A stretch of 64,000 nt of DNA from Cryptomeria japonica (Eukaryota; Streptophyta; Pinopsida; Cupressales; Cupressaceae), in assembly GCF_030272615.1 (NCBI RefSeq), contig NC_081407.1, forward strand, positions 378,516,400 to 378,580,399. Reading direction: 5' to 3'. The first letter of the stretch is position 1, and each line of letters starts with the position of its first letter. This document shows, in pieces, positions 1 to 12,900 of this stretch. Below the pieces are notes generated by a model, which had not been told where the DNA came from, did no database searches, and saw only the letters and a program-made list of their open reading frames with translations. A program made the translations under genes and the position numbers.

Positions 1-457
1 GCTCTTGGGTGCGTGTGAGGAGGATTTATTCCACCCACTGCGTAATCGATACGGACCAACGATATTCCGAAGGTGTTGAGGCCTGGTATCTGCATAACAT
101 TGGCCATCGTTACATTTGAGCCCACTGCATTGTCGGTGTTCCCTGCCTGCCCAAGTCCCCCGAAGAAGAAGTCCTCTGCCGAAACATCCTTGGGATCTTT
201 GCAAACGAACCCGTTCACCTTAACTGTTTTAATCAATTTGTTAGCAACAAATCATATCACACCACTCTATCTTAATCAATTTGTTAGCAACTCGCCTAAT
301 AAGAAAATCATATAAAAGTTATGTACTCACCCATGCTTTCCTTGTCTGCGACGCAGAAATCTTGCAAGGGATCGGAATCCGCTGCCATGACATTATCACT
401 GTAACAACATATCAATAGGAAAAGTCCCAACGTGAAGTAAATCATGCGGTTACCCAT
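1..457 (-). CDS. Germin-like protein GLP-A, 5' part, runs off the window
   Basis: Two-exon GLP read on the minus strand: exon 1 is 457-331 (127 nt, 42 codons plus one base), the intron is 330-224 (GT..AG, 107 bp), and exon 2 starts at 223 and leaves the window at base 1. Residues 1-116 are visible and are identical to GLP-C. They hold an N-terminal signal peptide (hydrophobic core about residues 5-18, likely cleavage after Ala25), the two cysteines of the germin N-terminal disulfide (C35, C50), an N-glycosylation site N79-V-T, and the first two metal ligands of germin box 1 (H112, H114). The start at 457 is preferred over the in-frame ATG at 541, because the TATA box is at 547-553 and the upstream ATG would lie before the expected transcription start. 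As in the family, the product should be an apoplastic Mn-binding cupin (oxalate oxidase or superoxide dismutase activity varies). GLP-A and GLP-C are the outer ends of the inverted duplication. Confidence 0.93.
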
Positions 458-870
458 TATAAATAGAGCCACAGAAGAATCAGACAGAAAAGCTCGGGAT
501 ATGAACGTGTAGTCGAATTGTGTATTACAAGCCCATAACATGTCTATTATATAGCGGGAAAATTAACTACTCTGCGAGGACTAATTCTTGTCGATGTGAT
601 CAGTTAATTATCATATATTTGCAGAGTTGGGACTTTTTCATGTTGACGCGGTCCTTAATTATAATATACTTGCAGAGTGAGTACGTAAGTCCTACGACAT
701 ACAGTTACCCAAACTACCGTAGACGTAGTCTCCATATACTTTTGATATTGTTGATATTGTCGCCACTCTTTCGGTAGTGTGGAATCGTTATCACTATATC
801 GGAAAGATCAGCAAATTCTAAGAAAATAATATTAGATTATTCTTAACCGCCAGCGAATTCGCAAAAAAGG
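458..870 (-). promoter_or_regulatory. GLP-A promoter
   Basis: Upstream of GLP-A. A TATATAA box reads on the minus strand at 547-553, about 90 bp before the ATG. It is preceded by two imperfect tandem modules of about 52 bp (about 575-625 and 626-675), each with GACTAATT-like, TTGACG-like and GCAGAG elements. Beyond them lie two ACGT cores within about 676-735. The same layout precedes GLP-B and GLP-C, so it is the family promoter. ACGT cores are typical bZIP sites; their use here is an inference. Confidence 0.6.
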
Positions 871-2560
871 AAATTATCAATGATGTGAGGGTGAGTGTTA
901 CATGTGCAAGAAATGAGATGGAGAGAGTCATGCTAGGTAGTTATTGAATTGAAAAATTAGTAAAATATATTCGAGAGGAAAATAATCTATAAACAACTCT
1001 TGCATTAGTATTATTGAAGAAAAGGTCTAGTTTGAGCAAGGAAGGTTGATAGTTTCCAAATCATTAGATGTCACTTTAGAATAGTTGCTAGTGTAATCGA
1101 GAAGGTGCTAGTTTGGATGTGATTCTAGATTTGCTTAGAAGGGTTCTACCATGGGGAACCCAATATCAAATGAATGACACATGCAAAAGCATATACACCA
1201 TCCATTATTTTGAAAAACATAATTCTTCCCAAAATCCAAAGGGTTCTAACATGCACATGCTAATGAAAAACTCTAAAAGGCAAAGGATACAAATGAATAT
1301 GTGGGTCATACGATAATTATATTGCCACAAGAAAGAATTATACACACACCACTAAATAAACGATGGCCTTCTTCAAAGGAAGTAATATATACATTTTTCA
1401 CAACCGTCTCAGAATTGGTAAAAGAGGAAATTTTCTTTCATATTTATTTTCGAGTTGGATGTTGACACAAACACCATCCATCCATGCTTTATATTGCATC
1501 TTTCCCGAAAACCTTTTTACGCTCGGGTAGGATAATCTCAATTTTATTATAAAATTAGGTGTGTTATATTCGTGAGCCTTAAAAACAAAGAATAGTTTTA
1601 AATTATCATTAATATTTTTAGCTTGTAATATTAAGGATTCATATTAATTATAGAATTTGGCTACAAGAGTAAAATAAATAAATAAGAGAATGGGTTGTGT
1701 AAATGATGAACTTGGTGTACAAGACAAATTCATCATAGCATGTGCACGTATATGTTACATACTCAATGTTATAGGAATCATGCTAGACGAGGTGAGAAAA
1801 GGAATACCATGAGTGGGCGTTATGGAACTCATTTCGCACAATGTAAAACAAGAATGATAACGTGATTGAGATTTGGAATCCTTATGCAACATGTCTCAAT
1901 GGAGGAACTCCTCAAGGTAACATTCCCTCTAATTCCTAATTGGTAGTGAATTGGTTGGGCCTCTATGGCGTGAGCTAACACCTATAGCTAAGTAAACCAT
2001 AAGTAAGCTAAATTATATATAAATTTTTATTAATTACTAATGATATATAAAGAGATTAAATGCAGCAGACAAATAAATGATAATTTTCTATGGAATATTT
2101 TTAATAAGTAAATATACTATTTTTGAAAATTAAATATTAGGCACAACGAAAGTTTATTCTTCTAAAGAGTCCAAATCAACTAAATTAAAACGAAATAAAG
2201 AGTAAATTTTCTCAATTCTAAGCTGATATTTTATTTTCTATTAAAACCAAATTTTTGAAATAAAAGTATACTACACTTTGATTTCAAATTTAATTTAATT
2301 AATTACCATTCACTCTCAATTAGATAAATTAAGTTATTTCACTCGAGTAATTAATTTGAGAGGCCACATCACATTTAAATGATTACAAGACATGTTAAAT
2401 CATAAAACCTAGCACACCATTTATAAATTATAATTCCACCTAAGGTTTTGCATTTGCTAAAGTCATATTAAATTAAATTCTATTAAAAGAATTAATTACC
2501 ATGCTAAACCCGCTTAATGGGCCTTAACCATTATGCTAATACTATAAACCCAAACTCAAG
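871..2560. other. Non-coding DNA, part shared with the GLP-B flank
   Basis: No gene is visible. Bases about 890-1370 match 19283-19735 and 59190-59645 at lower identity, so this is ancient GLP 5' flank shared by all copies. The rest (1371-2560) is AT-rich and matches only the right arm. The short ORF at 1113-1316 is conserved between the arms but has no recognisable product. Confidence 0.6.
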
Positions 2561-2567
2561 TTTGCAA

Positions 2568-2631
<64 letters not shown>

Positions 2632-2646
2632 GGGGGGGGGGGGGGG
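2568..2646 (+). repeat. Compound microsatellite (TG)n(GA)n G-run
   Basis: About 9 TG units (2568-2585), 22 GA units (2585-2629), then CC and 15 G (2632-2646). The inverted partner in the right arm (35678-35878) is much longer. Confidence 0.97.
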
Positions 2647-3194
2647 TAAATAGATTTTGTATAAAATATATATGTTTAAATAGGTGAATATACATATCTA
2701 ATTACAAATAACTATTTTTAATTTTAAATAAAAGTTTCAATAGAGATTTTTTTTTTGTAGGATAACAAAGAGAATAATATTTGCATGATAAACATCCCCT
2801 TCACTTTATTAACTAAAAATATTAAGAAAAGTGAATGGAAATTTCATACTCTTAATGATAATTTAACCAATAATTACTAATAAATTTACTTTGTTCATCA
2901 AATATCAACAACTTTTAAATGTATGAAATGCAAATTACCACAAGCAATAACTTATTTCTCAAACAAACTCAATCCTTAAACAATATGTATATTTTTAGAA
3001 AACTAAAATCAAATCACTTCTAAACACAACAACATCATCATTTATCAACTTGATATACACAACATTACAAGGGACCCATTTGATAAAAAAATTAACAACT
3101 TACTCCAACCCATTTCAAAAGTCCAATAAAAATTCTAACCCAAATGTGAGAATGAATATTTTTATTCCACTATCAAGGTAGCACCCAATTTGAC
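2647..3194. other. AT-rich spacer, nothing recognised
   Basis: No ORF, RNA or element signature is seen; it matches the right arm at about 35145-35677. Confidence 0.5.
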
Positions 3195-4039
3195 TCAACA
3201 AGAAAGGTTACAAAACATAGTTTTTAAACAAGCTAAGGGAGAGCTCACCTTCCAACATTTGGTATTTCTCACAACCAAGCCCGAAGCTAAGAGGCCTATG
3301 ACAAAATTTATTGCCCAATGCAAATACTCCATGCACAAGTAAACTCCATTAAGGGAATCCAACACCATATACTTCACAACCCTTCTAAAATATACCAAAC
3401 AATTTTTCCACAGATTTTCCAAAAGAATCAAGGATACTCATACCCAAGAAATCTGCTTCTCAATGAGAAAAAACCATTCCCTTAGAGGTTCCACATATCC
3501 TTCACCCTACACATGAGTTTCTCTCATCAATATGGGAGAGCCTAAAACCTCTCACACATGTCATTGACATAAGAAAAGATATAAACAGATGAAATTTAAA
3601 AATTAAATCAAAAGCCTCCAATAAAATATTTACAACAAAATGAAATATAGAATTCTAAGGAATGAATCATATCAAAATATTTCCTTACTAGATCAGGAGG
3701 GTTTGATAGAAATTTCTCAAAGACTCTTTTGACTCCTTGCACAAAGCCTCCCAAAAACTCCAAAAAGATAGAGCCAAAAAATAAAATAATAAGACATACA
3801 AAGAGTCTAAGAATGGTATATGTAATATGTGTCATATGACCTCCCCTCCTCTGATCACGATGCACCACATGGATCTCATCCACCTCCTCTCTCCCCTTCA
3901 CACCAAACCCTAAGGGTATGTGGATATCACAAATGCTTCTACATGTGAGAGCATTAGGACGAGAGGAATAATATTGTATACTCTTCCCCAAGAGGATCTT
4001 TTTGATCCACTCATATGTGTGAGGCATGCAAAATCCCAT
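3195..4039 (-). other. Two unrecognised hydrophobic ORFs, left-arm copy
   Basis: Two minus-strand ORFs: 143 codons (4039-3608) and 78 codons (3431-3195). The first has a strongly hydrophobic segment at about residues 86-112, which could be a membrane helix; the second is also hydrophobic. I recognise neither. Both are still open in the right arm (34300-34743 and 34908-35144), but of about 11 base changes in the longer one most alter an amino acid, which speaks against selection on a protein. They may be the leader or long terminal repeat of an old LTR element, or chance ORFs in a young duplication. Confidence 0.3.
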
Positions 4040-4334
4040 TATTAAAATTGTTGGCTTGGATTTGGAAGTGGTAATTTACTTACTATCGCCCAAAAGTTAG
4101 ACTTTTGACACCTTTTTTCTAAGAGACTTGGACATGATCAAATGATGACAGAAGCCCATGGTTTAATTCCCCAAAAAGGTACCGAACTCATAAGTGTTTC
4201 ATTTTGGGCCTAAATAGACTCAGAAATAGATGAAATAGACACTTTAAAGTTATTCGAAAACCTGCTCAATGTAAAATCTATCTTTCTATAAGGATGCAAC
4301 TAGGTGCAAATACTAACTTACTCATATATTAAAA

Positions 4335-7050
4335 TAGAATATAAATATATTTAAAACAAAAAATACATCATATTACAACAATTACTAAAATTAGAGACCT
4401 TAGTCCCTATCATTAACTAAGGTCAAGGCTTCACCAGGAATTTGAAATGAATAGGATTTTGTTAGGGAACTCCAATTTCTAATAGCTATGAAAATTTCCC
4501 ACATGCTCAGCTAAAAATAATAATTATTTCCAATATAACTTGAAAAAAAATGCACACATAATCATACAATTGGCAACAATTTAATTCTTAACTACCAACA
4601 TATTCCAATAGAACATCATACTATGACTTGATTATATTTAAATGTTTTTTAACCACATTTGACATTGATTTGTAATATAAAAAGTGTAGATATTATTATT
4701 ATTTTTTTTATTAGATAAGGTGGGAAGACGGTCCCGCACCCAAAGTTAGAATATTAAAATAGAGAAGTTCAAAACCAAATAAGTTACTGCACAAACACAA
4801 CCCCAAAACTATCAAAATAACAAACCACAAAAAAATATGTAGACTCCATATTATGGAGGCTCATAAGAGAATTCAACTCTTTCATGACCAATTTTATTCT
4901 TTAATTCTAGTTCTCTCAAGTAGTACCCTTGTTTCTTCTTTTCACCTTCTGTATTTAGTTTGGTTTCTTTTTTCTTTGTGCCTTTTTTGTTCCATCCTAG
5001 ACTTATGCCTATTGCGATAATTAGTCAAATAGTTTAAGAAGTCATTGAACAAATCCATTAGGTCCTTAATGATAGTAAGAAAATGGAAAAATGAGTCCCC
5101 AAATTGAGAAAATCTATTGCCCAATAAATTTATTTTCTCTTTCAGTCTACCTCGTTTTACCTCTATCTCGTAAGTGTTTCATTATGGCCCTAAATACACT
5201 CAGAAATAGATGAAACAAACACTTAAAAGTCATTCCAAAACCTACTAAATGTAAAATCTATATTTCTATAAGGATGCCATTGGGTGCAAATACTAACTTA
5301 CTCAAATATCAAAATAAAAAAATATATTATTTAAAACACAAAATACATCACATTACAACAATTACTAAAATCAGAGACCTTAGTCCCTATCATTAACTAA
5401 GGTCAAGGCTTCACTAGGAATTTGAAATGACTAGGATTTTCTTAGGGAACTCCAATTTCTATTAGCTATGAAAATTTCCTATGCGTTCAAAGAATTTTTT
5501 ATTTATTTCCAATATAAATTGAAATAAAATACACACATAATCATACATTTGATAGCAATTTAATTCTTCACTACCAACATAGTCCAATAGAACATCATAC
5601 TATGACTTGATTATACTTTAATGTTTTTTAACCACATCTGACATTGATTTGTTATACAAAAAGTGTAGATATAATTTGTTTTTGGTTAGATAAGGTGGGA
5701 AGAGGGTCCCACACCCAAAGTTAGAATACTAAAATAAAGAAGTTCAATAACAAACAAGTTACTGCACCAACATAGCCCCAAAACTACCAAAATAAAAAAC
5801 CGCAAAAAACTATGTAGACTTCATGTTATAGAGACACATAAGAGGATTTGACTCTTTCATGACTAATTTGACTCTATAATTCTAGTTCTCTCAAGTAGTA
5901 CCCTCCTTTCCTCTTTTCACATTCCATATTTGATTTGATTTCTTTTTTCTTTGTTGCATTTTTTTAACATCCTAGACTTAAGCCTATTGTGATACTCATC
6001 CAAATAGGTCGATAAGTCATATAATAAATCCATTACTTGTCCTTAATGATATTAAGAAAACGGAAAAATGTTTCCCCAAATTGAGAATCTCTATTGCCAA
6101 ATAAATTTATTTTCTCTTTCAGTCTACCTTGTTTTACCTCCATCTCAAAGTCATTGTTATCCTCTCTTCACTATGCTTAGAACTCTTCTTTCTTTGTGAA
6201 GTTTAAATAAGTAGGGTGAGATCTAGCACTATTGAAGCCAAGTTGGTTTCCAAGGCCTCCTCCTCCACAATGATATGATAGTATGATTTAGAGATGTCTT
6301 TAAGGGATAGGTCCAGAGTGATATGTTAGGTATGTCAAATTCTTTCCCTTTGCTTTCCTCAACATAGTACAATATCACTTTCAAATTGTTAGTTCTCATA
6401 TATTTGGTTGTTTAGGTAGGTCAAATTCGTGCGCTTTGCTAAGCCCCCAATTTTTAACTTTACATTTTGGTGAACCCGATTCCTCACACCATTAATTCAT
6501 ATTTTTGTTTTCAAATCTGAGTGTATGGAATTTAAATTTCAAATTTTTATTTACAAGTTTGATTTTCTTGCAAATTTTAAACATTTAGAGATTAATTTCA
6601 TTAAAACCCTAAATTTTATTTTTAAAATTGAGCTTTTGATATTCTTAATTTGGATTAATTATTTTAAATCTGAGAATTCGTTCAAGTTGCAATTTCAAAT
6701 TTTCATCTACAAGTCAAATTTCACAATTAAATTTTAAAATTAAGTGGTTAATTTTAAAAAAAACCCTAATTTTTAAAACCTTAAAAATTGGACTTGCAGG
6801 TTGTTTAAATCTTGAATTTCCCTCTTTAAATGTGTTGTTAATCCTAATTCAAATTCAAAATTTGAATCTTGGATCAAATATCTAATTGAAATTGAAATTT
6901 TAAAATTAAGTGGTTACCTAAAAAACCCTAATTTTTGAATTTAAATTATTTTTGTGCATTTTCCAAATTTTCAAAATTCCAATATTAGATCTCAGTTTTA
7001 AATTTTTAAGTTTAGTGGTTCTTTCTACAAGACCCTAATTTTAAATTGGT
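4335..7050. repeat. 2.7-kb direct repeat, copy 1 of the left arm
   Basis: It aligns in direct orientation with 9545-12205. Inside are two related units of about 1 kb (about 4335-5160 and 5161-6160, both with TTAGTCCCTATCATTAAC near their starts), followed by an AT-rich stretch (about 6500-7050) of degenerate AACCCTAATTTTAAAATT-type repeats. A basic 60-74-codon ORF (5124-4942) recurs in the units. The two copies flank a gypsy pol fragment and could be long terminal repeats or duplicated leader sequence of an old LTR element; I cannot tell which. Confidence 0.6.
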
Positions 7051-7154
7051 AGGTATTTGAAAGTGATCAAATGATTTTTAATTCGTTGTAAACTGAAGTG
7101 GAAATTTTTGCAAAAAATCATTCTATGCCACAAGACCAATATGGAAATTAGATT

Positions 7155-7660
7155 ATGTATCTCAATTCCAACAAGCTATTGAAAGGTCTAGTTAGCTTAG
7201 AAGGTATTTTAAACTTGGACAACCACCTAAACAACAAGAATATGAACTTTTCTATAAAGAAACGTGGCTATAAGAGTTTGGTGGTTGCTAAAGGTAGGTC
7301 ACTGAAATTTGGAAAGGTATGCTCTATAGCTAAACAAGAAATATTTATTTTAACTTTGTAAAAGTACGATGATATATTTACTTGGACCTATGAAGATTTA
7401 ATGGGGTTTGACCCTACCTTAGCCCAACACACTATAGAATTAAACTAGTTTAACAAATAGAAAGGCCAATAAATCCCAAAATAGAGCTCTTGATGAGAAA
7501 ACAATTAACCAAACTCATAGAGGATGCTATCATTTTCCCTATCAAACACTCCTCATGGGTGGTCAATCTTGTTTGTATAAGAAAGAAGAACAGAGAAATC
7601 AAACTATGTGTAAACTTCAGAGACTTCAATAGACACTATACTAATAGCTAAATAAAGAGA
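7155..7660 (+). mobile_element. Broken Ty3/gypsy pol fragment, left arm
   Basis: Predicted peptides resemble the end of the protease linker and the start of reverse transcriptase of plant Ty3/gypsy elements. Seen are a D-x-F-x-W-x-Y-E-D-L motif, an HTIEL motif and the region leading into the first RT blocks. It is a fossil with several breaks; no integrase or complete RT is present. The inverted-duplication partner is 30570-31069. Confidence 0.75.
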
Positions 7661-9544
7661 GCAAGCTCAAAGAGTGTAGAGCAGATTCAGGACACCTTTT
7701 GGTTGTTTTCTAGCTCATCGTTTGTATAGACAACAATGAAGCACAAACATCCACGCAGCATGCTAGCATCCTAAGTTCAAGACCTGAAAAAACTGTTAAG
7801 AAACTTTATAGTTTGTTAATCTTTTTTTTTTGTATAATCAAATTAATTTGTTGTGTTATATATACTTTTGTTATTTCTGCATTAGTGTATTTGTTGTGTT
7901 ATATATATACCATATTAAATTAACCTATGTTTTACTATGTATAGCTCTCAATTCCTCTGGGTTTGAATTTTTAAAATGTGAAATTTAACTAGAGAACAAA
8001 ATGATTGATAAATTAGAGATTGACGATACAAAATATAGAATCCTATGAATTATAATGTTGAAATCTATGGTATTTAAAAGATTGTAAGGATTAAGATATT
8101 AAAATTTCTAGATCAATAGGTTGAAGATCTAATAGGTCAAACTAGGATATTCGAATCACACTACAACTCTAAGAACATAATTGAAGTGAATTATTAAAAT
8201 ATAGATGGCCCATGTGAGTTTAGATACAAATTAATTCATTTATCCTTTAGAAATTATCTTAGACTAATGATTTATCCTTATAATTATATATGAGTAAATT
8301 TCACATTATACATCTATAAATTTTATTATACAGAAATGAACTACGCAATATGTAAGAATTTAAATCACAATAGTAAAAGGATTGATTCTCATAATTTTCA
8401 TTAATTGATATAGGCATAGGCTATTTAAAAAAGAAATAACAAGAAACTTACCAAAACGTTTACATATATCTTGACAACATGATGTCCGACTATGCACACT
8501 TGTGGACATCACATGTGTGATGTCATAGCCAACACACTACCTATATTCTATACCACTCACTCTATCATTAAATTCTAATGGGTTTTAGCATCTTGATCAT
8601 ACAAACTTCTCATAGGAACGATGGAAAAGGCCATATTTTCTTGGGGTTCCTATATAAGGAGCACACTGTTCATTCTTCATGGTAAGACTCTTAATATAGA
8701 ATTATCTCAAAAAGTAAAATTCCATGGTCTATGTGCATTTAAAAAAGTAATCACCTATCATTAATTCATGATTGATACTTTAATTAGCACCTAAGAACTA
8801 ATTGATAGATTCTAGTTGAACTAACTAATTTTTTTCAATAACCACACTCTTTTAGGAGATTATTTCTCTAAATTACTCGAGTTCCTAACTTTAAATAAAT
8901 ATTTATCTAACAAAATTTCTATTTCCCTTGTTACGCATGAAGAAAAAAGGTGGTATTAGGATTCCTCCAAACTAGATTCCAAGCTTAAGTTTCCTAAGGA
9001 TACATGAAATTTTTTTTATCCCATCTATTTAATTAGTTTTCTACATGCGAACTTTGAACTTCATTTAGATGCTAATAAAGACTTCACCAATGTAACCCAT
9101 TTTGAAATATATAAACCATAATGCCAAGTGAAACTCTCATTTTCCTCTTTAATATTTGTTGATTAATTTAATGAATTAATCTATTCAAGGAGTAAATTTG
9201 TTAAATATTTTAGAAAAGTTTTGTTTGAGCTAGGCCATACTTAAATAATATTAGCTTAAATTTACCGATATGTTGATAATTCAAAGAAGGCTTTCCTTGC
9301 ACCTTAACTTATACTTCTCATTGTGTTAGTCCTTGAGAAAACCTTGCATGAAATAACAACTTCAATAAAAAATTAATTGGATTATTACTAATGTTTTAGA
9401 GAATAACGAATAAATTATATTTATTGGTATTGATACTGAACTAACAATTTTATAGATTGTTATTGTAGAAGTTCATGATCAACCATAGGAGCCAAGAATC
9501 TCCTACAAGAAAAACACCTATCACACAAAAGATATCAAGCTAAT
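7661..9544. other. AT-rich non-coding spacer
   Basis: No gene is seen. About 7925-8050 matches 20450-20575 and 60455-60575 in the GLP-B and GLP-D flanks, showing older shared ancestry. A short inverted repeat (GATGTCC / GGACATC) lies at about 8480-8508. The rest matches only the right arm (28664-30560). Confidence 0.5.
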
Positions 9545-12205
9545 ATTATATTTGAAACACAAAATACATCATATTACAACAATTACTAAAAGTAGAGACC
9601 TTAGTCCCTATCATTAACTAAGGTCAAGGCTTCATTGGGAATTTGAAATGAATAGGATTTTGTTAGGGAACTCCAATTTCTATTAGCTATAAAAATTTCC
9701 TACAAGCTCAAATAAAAATAATAACTATTTCCAATATAACTTGAAATATAATGCACACATAATCGTACAATTGGCAACAATTTAATTCTTCACTACCAAC
9801 ATATTCGAATAGAACATCATACTATCACTTGATTATATTTTAATATTTTTTAACCACATTTGACATCGATTTGTAATATAAAAAGTGTAGACAATTTCAT
9901 TTTTTTATTAGATAAGGTGGGAAGATGATCCTGCACCCAAAGTTATAATATTAAAATAGAGAATTTAAAAAACAAATAAGTTACTGCACAAACACAATCC
10001 GAAAACTATCAAAATAATAAACCACAAAAAAATATGTACACTTCATACTATGGAGGCTCATAAGAGAATTCAACTCTTTCATGACCAATTTTATTCTTTA
10101 ATTCTAGTTCTCTCAAGTAGTACCCTTATTACTTCTTTTCACCTTCCATATTTAGTTTGCTTTCTTTTTTATTTGTGCCTTTTTTGTTCCATCCGAGACT
10201 TATGCCTATTGTGATACTTAGTCAAATAGTTTGAGAAGTCATTGAAAAAATCCATTAAGAAAAAATGAGTCCCCAAATTGAGAAAATATATTTCCCAATA
10301 AATTTATTTTCTTTTTCAATCTACCTTGTTTTACCTCTATCTCATAAGTGTTTCATTATGGGCCTAAATACACTCAGAAATAGACAAAACCGACACTTAA
10401 AAGTCATTCCAAAACCTACTAAATGTAAAATCTATATTTCTATAAGGATGACATTGGGTGCAAATACTAACTTACTCAAATATCAAAATAAAAAAAAAAA
10501 ATTATTTAAAACACAAAATACATCACATTACAACAATTACTAAAATCAGAGACCTTAGTGCCTATCATTAACTAAGGTCAAGGATTCACTAGGAATTTGA
10601 GATTACTAAGATTTTCCTAGGGGACTCCAATTTCTATTAGCTATGAAAATTTCCTACGTGGTCAAAGAAAAAAAAAAATTCCAGTATAACTTGAAATAAA
10701 ATACATACATAATCATACATTTGATAACAATTTAATTCTTCACTACCAACATAGTCCAAAAGAACCTCATACTATGACTTGATTATACTTTAATGTTTTT
10801 GAACCACATTTGACATTGATTTGTAATATAAAAAGTGTAGATAAAAATTGTTTTTGGTTAGGTAAGGTGGGAAGAGGGTCCCACACCCAAAGTTATAATA
10901 CTAAAATAGAGAAGTTCAATAATAAACAAGTTACTACATCAACATAGCCCCAAAACTACTAAATAAACAAACCGCAAAAAACTATGTAGACTTCATGTTA
11001 TGGAGACACATAAGAGGATTTGACTCTTTCATGACTAATTTTACTCTATAATTCTAGTTCTCTCAAGTAGAACCCTCCTTTCCTCTTTTCACATTCCATA
11101 TTTGAATTGATTTCTTTTTTCTTTGTTGCATTTTTTTTCCATCCTAGACTTATGCCTATTATGATACTCATCCAAATAGGTCGAGAAGTCATAGAATAAA
11201 TCAATTAGGTCCTTAATGATAGTAAGAAAATGGAAAAATGTGTCCCCAAATTGAGAATCTTTATTGCCAAATAAATTTATTTTCTCTTTCAGTCTACCTT
11301 GTTTTACCTCCATCTCATAGTCATTGTTATCCTCTCTTCACCATGCTTAGCACTCTTGTTTCTCTGTGAAGTTTAAATAAGTAGGTTGGGATCTAGCACT
11401 ATGGAAGCCAAGTTGGTTTCCAAGGCCTCCTCCTCCACAATTATATGATAGTATGATTTTGACATGTCTTTAAGGGATAGGTCCAAAGTGATTTTGTAGG
11501 TATGTCAAAATCTTTCCCTTTTCTTTCCACAATAGTGTACAATATCACTTTCAAAGGTTTAGTTCTCGTATATTTGGTTGTTTAGGTAGGTCGAATTCTT
11601 GCCCTTTAATAAGCCCCCAATTTTTAACTTTACATTTTGGTGAACCCGACTCCTTACACCATAAATTCATATTTTTATTTTCAAATCTGAGTGTATGCAA
11701 TTTAAATTTCAAATTTTCATTTACAAGTTTGATTTTCTTGCAAATTTTAAACATTTAGAGGTTAATTTCATTAAAACCCTAATTTTTATTTTTAAAATTG
11801 AGCTTTTGATTTTCTTAATATGGATTAATTATTTTAGTTCCTCGAATTAATTCAATTTCCAAATTCAAATTTTCATCTACAAGTAAAATTTCACAATTAA
11901 TTTTTAAAATTAAGACCCTAATTTTTAAAACCTTAAAATTGAACTTGTAGGTTGTTTAAATCTTGAATTTACCTCTTTAAATTTGTTGTTAATCCGAATT
12001 CAAATTCAAAATTTCAATCTTGGATCAAATATCAAATTCAAATTCAAATTCAAATTTTAAAATTAAGTGGTTACTTTAAAAAACCCTAATTTCTGAATTT
12101 AAATTAATTTTGTGCATTTTCCAAATTTTCAAAATTCAAATATTAGATCTATTTTTAAATTTTAAATTTAGTGGTTCTTTCTATAAGACCCTAATTTTAA
12201 ATTTA
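9545..12205. repeat. 2.7-kb direct repeat, copy 2 of the left arm
   Basis: Second copy of 4335-7050, again two units of about 0.9 kb and then an AT-rich tail. The copies diverge abruptly after a shared AATTTTAAATT near 12205. A basic 74-codon ORF (11313-11089) is the counterpart of the one in copy 1. Confidence 0.6.
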
Positions 12206-12900
12206 ATTCTCTTTTGGAAAAATTCAAATTTAAATTTTTTTAAAAAAATTAAGAGGTTACTTAAAAGATCCCTAATTTTTAAAATTAAATTAATTGTTTC
12301 AATTATCAAAATTCAACATTTCAAATTTTAAAATTAAGAGGTTATTTAACAAAGCCCTAATTTTAAAATTAAATTTTTCTTGCGTAAATTCAAATCTTCT
12401 AGTGAGTAATTTTAAATTTAATTTAAGAGTTTATTTTCAGCACCCTAATTGTAAATTTAAATTTCGTAGGAGGTTGCATAATTGAATAATCATTTTTCCT
12501 GAAATTTTGAATTATTCAAATTTCCAAACTTTCAAGTTCCCATTTTCATATTCTCATTTCATTTTTATTTTTTATATAAAATAAAAAATCAAATTTGAAT
12601 CCCATTTATTTAAATAAATTGAGTGGTTTTATTTATAAAATCTTAACTTATTTTCAAATAATTTGCTTGAACTTAAATTTCAATATTAATCATGGTAATC
12701 AATGGACGTGATCTATTTTCTATTCCGCATATGATTACATTACTTTTTATGTATACATTTATTATAACCATGTGTTGGATAATGGTTTCTTTCACTTCAT
12801 GTTACTTCTTTTTATTCATGGCACTTGGACATATTGCATTCTTGGGATTTCCAAGTTGATTACTTTTCATAAATTAGATCCCAAAGCTTTCATCTTTCAT
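12206..12900. other. AT-rich tract before the gag element
   Basis: Low-complexity AAATTTAAAATT-type sequence with scattered AACCCTAAT words. No gene is seen. Confidence 0.6.

Noticed and set aside
8475-8525. Hairpin or riboswitch-like structure
   Set aside because: The inverted repeat is only 7-8 bp, in AT-rich DNA without an adjacent gene.
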